Position numbers and translations under genes: made by a program. Below, one piece after another: positions 35,901 to 44,900 of a stretch of 64,000 nucleotides of DNA (its first letter is position 1; every line of letters begins with the position of its first letter). The notes under the pieces are model-generated. The model was not told the origin of the DNA and did no database searches. It saw only the letters and a list, made by a program, of their open reading frames with translations. Source of the stretch: Nilaparvata lugens (lineage: Eukaryota > Arthropoda > Insecta > Hemiptera > Delphacidae). The DNA is taken from NCBI RefSeq assembly GCF_014356525.2, contig NC_052506.1:24873872-24937871 (forward strand). The letters run 5' to 3'.

Positions 35901-38900
35901 ACATTTTTGAACTAAGCTAATAATAATAATATCGTGTGACCTGGCTGGCTCAGGTCTGGTGTCAGAGTTTTCAGGTCGCAACTGATCAATTTCAGGGCCT
36001 CTGACATGACCTAACGACTGCTTTTTAGGCAGCCGGGACCGACGGCTTAACGTGTCCATCCGAAACACGGGAGTGGCCCGAGATAAATATCTTGCCCGGG
36101 CCGGAATTTGAACCCGGGCCTCTGAATCATAAAGCCAGCATCTGATCCACTCGACTACGGCCACTCCCTGAACTAAGCTACTACTGGCCTACTAATAGCT
36201 AAGCTACGATACTCATAATTGAAAGCAAGAGTCCTCTAATTCCGCCCTTGATAAAGGCAATATTCAATTCAAGAACAGAAACACATTTTGAATTTCGAAT
36301 TTATAATTTTCCAATATTTTCAATTATAAAGTCAGTGAACTCACTCTCAGCAGCCTTGGACAGTTTACTGGAGAGCAGGTCATTCACATGTGACCAGAAA
36401 ATCGTGGCAATCTCGGAATTTTTCTCATCTTGTGGGTCACTGATCAAAGATAGTGGATTGCTCTTCTTGCACAAAACCGTTTGAATGAGCGCTAACTGAA
36501 ATAAATACAAGTTTATGATTGTATTAATTACAGTATAGTTACAAATCCCTAACTAAACATTGAAAATATTCCTTTCCTTATACGAATGATTTTGTATAAA
36601 AAACTATTATTTTTTCTATTACTTTTTTAAATAAAAACTTTATTAAGAAAAATGTGAGATATCATAATTGAAAAATCGAAGATACAAAGACCTAACCTCA
36701 GAAAATTTTCTTCGAAGCCATTTTCTGTGATGACACAACAATGTTACTTATGACGACAAAATTGTTCTGCCGTTAGTGGCTACACTAAACTGAAGTGACC
36801 TAAATTATTGAAAGACTTTGAATTTTTAATTTATCCATATTGGGAATTGTACGATTTTCACGTTATGGTTAATTGATTTTTGTTTTTATTTGCAAACTGA
36901 TCTCCAGTGATTTTAATTAGTTTATTATTGCGTTGCCAAATACATAGTCAAATGATAGAATGGAAACTACAGATTTCGGCAATATTGTCAGTTTTTTCAT
37001 ACTATAATATTTTTTAATGAAGAAATGTTTCCTACCTATCTTGTAAATTATAATTTATATAATAAATTCCATACCTGTGTAGCATGAGAATGCACAACTT
37101 GGTAGAGTACATTTTCCCAGGCAGTCCAAAGAGTGTTTCTGAAATTGGATACATTTCCGGGATACATGCTTCCTGTAGCACGACCTGGTCCCCCTAAAAC
37201 ATTATTACAATAATTAATCATTTATTTAGTCAAAATTGAAAAAATACAAGTTCTCAAAGTGTGGATTATCACTTGATTAAGTGTGATAATTTATTAATAA
37301 ATAAAGGAATAATTCTTTAGTACCCTTTTGTTTTCAAACCTTTTTTATATAAAACACAACTAGTTTCGGCTTTCAAGCCATTTTCAAGATTTTTCCAAAA
37401 TCAAGAATCAAAAACAAAATCAAGTTTTGGGAAAACTTCATAATGGCTTGAAAGCCAAAACTAGTTGTTGTGTTTTATATAAAAAGTCTTTAAAACAAGA
37501 GTGGTCTATGAAATTATTTCTTTATTAAACAAATCAAGTAGCCCTATACTTTATTAGATAATGTATTAATACATTGAGCGAATTACGTCATAGAACGAGT
37601 TTTCTGTTTTGACTCTCCAAACTTTATACTCTATAAAAAAATATGAACAGCTTCAATCAACAACATCCATGATTTTTGTATTCGTAATTCATCATTTCTC
37701 ATTCATTTCCATATTGAATCATGATTTTCTATTAATTTTTATGATTTTATAGTGTTATTAAGTATATTATGCGAATGTATTTTGGAAGTACTGTAATAAG
37801 CTTACTCGTTATTGAAAGTATTAACGAATGTGTTAAGTTATAGCTAAGAGAACACATAAATAAATAGGAATTTTCATTGTCTGACCTTTTGATTTACTGA
37901 GTCGTTCGGTAGGATTGTAGTTCTGAATATCCAAAGCTTTCTCAGCATTCTGTTGGACTTTATTCAAAGATTTATCGAGGAGCATATTCATCTCTCTCTC
38001 CAGAATGCCAAGATTTCTGAAAACCTGGATTGCACTGCTCACCTGCAACAGGAAATTACTTTCAATATTCTCTCTATTTCATCCCAATAAGCAAGTGGAT
38101 TGGAATAAATTTGTTTCTCAACATGTTCCACAGATAAAGTGTATCTAAGAACGATTGATCTAAAAACAAGCTCATTAGTATTTTGTTACCTGGGCTTGAT
38201 TCAAAGATCGCAGCCCTTGATTCAGCATTTGCTGTCCCTCTTTCTCAACTCTGGCTGTCTCACTTCTGATCAGGCGTTGATCATCCTCCAATATCTGAAG
38301 GCCTGATAGGTCCACATCACAGCACAGTTCATCTGAAAAAATATGGAAAATGTCAACAGAATTTATAAAAAAATTAAAGCCTCCAATGCCACAATAATTA
38401 TACAGAACATGAGAGAATTGAGATGTAGGCCTGCTGTATTTTTTGTCAGATTATTATAAAAACATTACCAAGGGAAGCGCACTGGAAAGATAGTGGAGGA
38501 TGTTTATTCATCTTTTCAAGTTTCCATAATCATTTTTACTAGCCGGCAGACTTGCTTAGCTTGCCTTAACACCTAGTTTTGAGGACTCTCTGTCCTCTAC
38601 TGAGAAGATTAGTAGTCTAGGGGACTCTGTTTCCTTTACTAAGAAGAGAAAGCTCGATTATGTATTTTTTAACTATGTATTTAGATAATTATACATGTAC
38701 TTACTCCTACATACAGTTATCACTAGATTTACCAGATCCTGAGAACGAAAATTGCTAAGAATTTCTTGGTTTTATATCTTTAATGTTAGCTACTTTTACA
38801 TTTTCTGAATCTTCCATTCCTATACACCTACTACTAAGCCGGTCAAGTTGGTCAAGTGGATAAAGGCGTTGCACTCTTCAGTATGAATCGCGACTTTAGG

Positions 38901-41900
38901 TTCGAATCCCGCTGATAGGCATGGACGTTTGATCATCTCATCACTCACCCACGCACTCATTCCATTATCCATACACATGAGAAATGCCTATATAGGTATC
39001 ATCTCCACAATGAAAAAACCAAAATTGTTTCATAATTTTCTAACAAAATCTCATCACATAAGCTTATGAGAGTATCAAGCGAAATAAAACAACTACATCC
39101 TCCCTTTCTTTCTTTTTTTATTCGTCATACAGTGTAACTTGGTTATTGCGTCCTCGGCCATAGAGACAACACGGATATAACGTCATTTATTCATTAATCC
39201 CGCCAAACTATACGTAATTAACAATGTGAAAACCTCGGATTTATCGTCAGTAAATTATAAAACCTCTTATTTAACGTCAAGAAAATTTGGCCGAGAAGAA
39301 CTGAGAGGTCTGTTCAGAAGAAAATTACAGACTTCTTTGTGCAGTAGGACTTCCGATGATCGTGCTTATGATTATAAGTTGTGAATTGTCATTTCTATTT
39401 TCGTACTTGGACATTATGGCCTATGTTTGTTTATTAAATGACGCTATGACCAAGTTGCACTGTATTATAGAACTGCATCAAGGAAGTAGCGCTTATGCAG
39501 TGTATGACACATCAAAGTTATGATTATGATATTAATAATATACACAAATCTACACAAACACAACAGACAAGAAAACATAACATACTTGATGCAAAAATAA
39601 TCTTTCATGGTTCATTATTTGTTTGAAAACTGAATACATATTTTTTGCACCACTCGAATACACCGGACCGTGCACACAGAAACGAGGTGCAACTAAATCT
39701 ATTGCAAGGTACAGTTATTATATCAAAGTATTGTTACCTAATTCGCTAATAGTGGCGGCAGCCCTGACTGGCTCCAGGCTGGGCAACCGTTTGGCCAACT
39801 GCTGGATGCGCGCAGTCCTGCGCAGAAGGTCAGAAGTGGCGTGCAGTCTGGCCAACATCACGGTTTGCGTTTCCAGTTTGTTAAACGGCTCGATCACTTT
39901 GCCACGCAGGCGTTCCACTGACGACAACAAACGCTGGAAAAATAGCAAGATTAATAAACAGTAAGTCTGAAGAACTCGCTCATTTCAGGATATTAACGAC
40001 TTATTTAGCTTAGAATACTGAGAGGAAAGAAGATAGCAAAGAGCCTATGATTTTGAATATATGCATCTGAGTTTTGATTATGCATGAATATCGAAGGATA
40101 AAAATATGTTTTAGTAATGATAAAAAATATTAATCTGTAATCATTTACAAATTTAAAGTTGGGTATTTAGCTGACCTATTAAAAAACATTACTCAGAAAA
40201 AGTTTTATCTATTCATATACTGAGAATGAAGCATTATATATTTATTGCATGAAACAAAATAGTAGGCTACAATATCATAATCAACCAATCTTGTCTCAAA
40301 AATAGTTGTCTCAAATATCCAGGGTTCGTCCAAATTTATATTCACACTAAATTATTCATCTTGAAAATCAGAATAATACTATGAACTTTAAATTTTCAAG
40401 TCTTACCAATAAACTATTTTTAAGAACTTTCTTAGCCGAGCACGTTTTAGGAACCGATAAAAATCGTTGAACCAACTACTAGAATCATTCTGATTGGTAT
40501 AGGAATGACCGTAGTCGAGTGGATCAGATGCTGGCTTTATGATTCAGAGGCCCGGGTTCAAATCCCGGCCCGGGCAAGATATCTTTAAGACACGTTAAGC
40601 CGTCGGTCCCGGCTGCCTAAAAAGCAGTTGTTAGGTCATGTCAGAGGCCCTGAAATTGATCAGTTGCGACCTGAAAACTCTGACACCAGACCTGAGCCAG
40701 CCAGGTCACTCGATATTATTATTATTCTGATTGGTTCCTGTTATTAGTTACCAAGGTGAGATTCGTTTTTTATGTCAGCATTCGTTGAATGATAGGTATT
40801 GATGTTATTCATGGGAAATGCTGACATTTAATAGTCAACTAAAGAGTGCCGGGCTATATTAGAATGAGGCTATTCCTGGCTAGGCTACGCCAGAACGATT
40901 TTGGATTGTTAAATTATTGTAATATTTTAGCGATAAATTCCGTGGTTCTCAACAATTTTCATGTAATCTTTTCACATGAATTCATACCTTCTCTCACTGG
41001 TCTTATTTTGTCGACCGATTTTGCTTCATTCTCCTTATTTGTGAACACTCAAATAGGAACCTATGGCTTTCTTTTATTTCATTTTTCTTTATTTACTTTC
41101 TTTAATTTTTTATACCCGATTGGCCAGAATTCATTGGAAAGGACACCTTTGGGCTCACCTGTGTGTGGCTCTGCAGATCTGACAGAATTGTTTCCAGTTT
41201 ATCAACCCACGTGGCTTGAGTGACAAGCTGGTCATGATTCTCCAAAACTTGCTGCTGCAATTCCTTTTCCAAAAGTGTTATCCCTGAAAACCATCAATAG
41301 CACCACAAATTACTTAATCATAAACAATTTATTTATAAAATGAGAATATATTTTGAAAGGAGTTTTTGGTGTGAGTTGAACATCCTATATACTGAATATA
41401 ACAAAACCTCACCGTATACTACTGTAGTTTATATATAAAAAAAAACTGTACTGAAATTCACATAAAACTGTTTATGCATAAAACATGTTTGAATAGGAAG
41501 TATGAATGCTATTCATAAGAAATGCAAAGGAAAGTTGAAATCAGATCTGTATAAATGATTGGATGATGGAAAACCCCTGATCTATTTTTCTATATTCTTG
41601 TAGAATCGGTTCACAGTAAGTTTTATTCATCTAGAAACCTAGATACCTCACCCTGTACTCCGGTGGATAATTTCTTATTATAAAAAACTCTATTGAGATT
41701 CACTTCAAACTGATAGAATTGTTTGAATGGGAGAAATAGATGCTAGTCATAAGAAATACAAATGATAGTTTAAAGTGAATCTCTATAGATAATTTGATAG
41801 AATAGAATGACTCTTTCATTTGTTGACGTGGCGAAGTTTGGACAATAATGACCATTCTACCACTTAACCACGAATGGCAGACAGCCCCTAATCCTAATCT

Positions 41901-44900
41901 ATCCTTCTATATTCTTATGGAATCGGCTCACAGTTATTTCAATTCCCCTGTAATAATAATAGAAACCTACCTACATTCTCTGTAGTGAATCATAATGAAC
42001 TAAAAAAAAGCTATGTTCCATTATTCGTTTTCTTAAAACTGATTAATATGAACTATTATCAGTTCCAAGAGATAGAACAAAGACCAAGAGCTAAATTCCA
42101 AAGAAAACTATCATTCTACACACATCTGATAATGACAATTTTTGACGATATTGTCAATTTTTTCCGTTGAAAGATGAAATAATAATTGATGTAAACCTAT
42201 GTAAAAATACTATCATGAGATTATTTACCATGAGTTAGTCGAGCCAACTGCTCAGAGACAACTAGGGTTTGCTGAATAGCTTGACTTTTCGTGCTGGACT
42301 TGTCTAGGAACGTAGAAAGGAACTCTGCAAAATAAAAACGTACACATGTTAAATGTATCTGGAAAGAAACTTGAATACTCTGTACATCCTCGAATACCTA
42401 CATTCGAATTGAACCTTTTGCAGGATAACAAACTATAGATTTTCTGTTAAACACAACAAGTAAGAATAGTAATGAACCTTATTTTCGCATACATTAAGAA
42501 TTTAATTTCTATGGAATATATTTTCAAATTGTCTAAACGTTTGGTTTCAACTAAGTGAATTTATTCTAATTTTTTTATCCATGTCACTAAATAATGACTT
42601 TGGGAGTGCTGTAAAGTTGGCTTTCGGTGAGTTTTTCAATGTCTTCAACTCACTGTTTAACGACTTTTTCTTATCCAAACTGAGGAGTCTTGAATGGTAA
42701 GCCTTCATCAGTGGATGCCAAGCAGTGGTATACAGCCGATCATCAAGGCACTGGTTCTGGTTGCCAACAAGCTGTAAAATTTGGCTGTTGCTGGTGGAGT
42801 GAAGGACAACTATTGCTCAGTCCATCTCAGACTCAAGAGGATTTATCAAACAGGAGGTGAAGAGGGTTAAGAGGTCTAGTACTCAAGATATAATAAGACA
42901 AGCCCCTAATTCTTGTAAGGCTGTATGGAACATTATCAACAGTGCTATAACAGTGCTATCGAACGATAGCTGTTGCTGCTCAAAATTGAAAAGAGAAAAT
43001 TATTTTAAATATCTAGGCGTTATAGTTGATCAGCATTTGCGATGGGATATTCACATAGATAAGCTTTGTAATAAACTCAAGCACTGGATAAACAAATTTT
43101 ATAATATCAGCAGGTTGGGTAACATAGCCGTTTCAAAATTAGTTTACTTTGCCTACATTCAATCTCATCTTCAGTATGGTATAAAAATTTGGGGTGCATC
43201 TTATTCGAATCACTTCAATAAGATATTCACCATCCAAAAAGCATTATTAAAGGCAATTTTGGGCAAACCTAAACGATTTCCAAGTGACAGTATTTTTATT
43301 GAATTGAATGTATTGACGGTTGAGCAGCTGTATATAAAGAATTTGATTATTTACATTAATAAACATAGAGAACTTTTCAACCTCCGTATATTGCCTTACA
43401 ATCTCCGTCCCTCAACCATTACCTTTGAACCACACAATGCAGTTCTATCCATTTGTAGAAGACAGTTTGATAATATTGTTCATAAGCTTATAAATGTGAT
43501 ACCTACTTTTTTATAACAGATAATTTGAATGGAAGACTTCTGAGAGAGATACATTTATGGATTGCTTCTTCACATCCTAGGATAAGTGATTTCTTGTAAT
43601 ATTGTAACTAGGATAAGTTCACAATCATTCAAGAATGTCTGCTTTTTTATTTTATTATCTCGTATTTTCTTACTTTTTTTCTACTTTCCTTCTTTGTATT
43701 TTTTCAAATTTAGATGTTAATAGGAATCCACCAATTTTATTTATCTTAGAAATAATTTTGTTTTAGTAATAACACTCGGCCCCTGCGCTCAGGTTTTTAA
43801 CCTTTTCAGGGACTTTCCGTATTTAATAATAATAATAATACTATTTTACTTTTACTTATATTGTTAATTGTCAATTGTATTTATGTAATTATACATTCAT
43901 GTATGCATTGTATGAAGGAAAAATAAACTATTGATTGATTGATTGAAGAAACAGCTGGTTATGGCAAATAGTTCTAGTCCGAATGACTTCAATAACTTGT
44001 TTGTTGGCTCTATAAAGTTGATAGTGGATGATTTTCCTGGATCTCCTGCTAATTTTATCAATGAGATGTCTCTATGTGAATTCACATTCAAGATTTATTT
44101 CAAGATGAAATAAGATAACCACCCAGGATCTACTAAATAAAGCCCATGGCTACTTGACTACTTCAAGTCCGGACTTATTTGTATGTTTCCACTACAGCGG
44201 CTCCATCGACATAACATTATTGATCCCTGACCTGCTTGAGACTTCCAGAACAATTCCTGTCAAGAAAGGTGATCCTGAGGAATTGGGAAATTTCAGGCAT
44301 ATTTCAATATTGCCTGTGTTCGGTAAAATCTTCGAAGCTGTTTTGTACACCCAACTCAGTGCCTATGTTGAGCAGAACTCACTCGCCTCATCAGTTTATA
44401 TTATGAAGGGAATTCTACAACAGATGATGTTTGTAGCTTGGTGGAGTCCATGCTGAATAAATACTCTTTGGCAGTAGCCCTGTGCAGCCTGACCAAGGCC
44501 TTCGACTATGTTTCTCACTGAATATTTTTAGAGAAACTTGAGAGGTATGGAGTTCAAAGGGTGGTTCTCAAGTTGCTAAAGGATTATCTGGCTCATTGTG
44601 GACAGGTGGTGTCAGTTGGTGGTGCTGTGTTGGATGCTCGTGATGTGTGCTGTGGTGTGCCTAAGGGTTCAATCCTGGAACCTGTTTAAGATTACCTTAT
44701 AAATTCTTAATCATTTGATGAAACAATCTTTATTTACGTAGATAACAAAACTAAAATAAGTAAACAACTTATTATAAATCAAAAAGTTATCATGTGATTG
44801 AATAACATCACATGATATCCAAACATCTTCCCCTCGCACATTTTCTTTTTCAACATTTCCTTTGATTTCATCTTCTTCTTCAAAACCTCTCATTTCTCCT

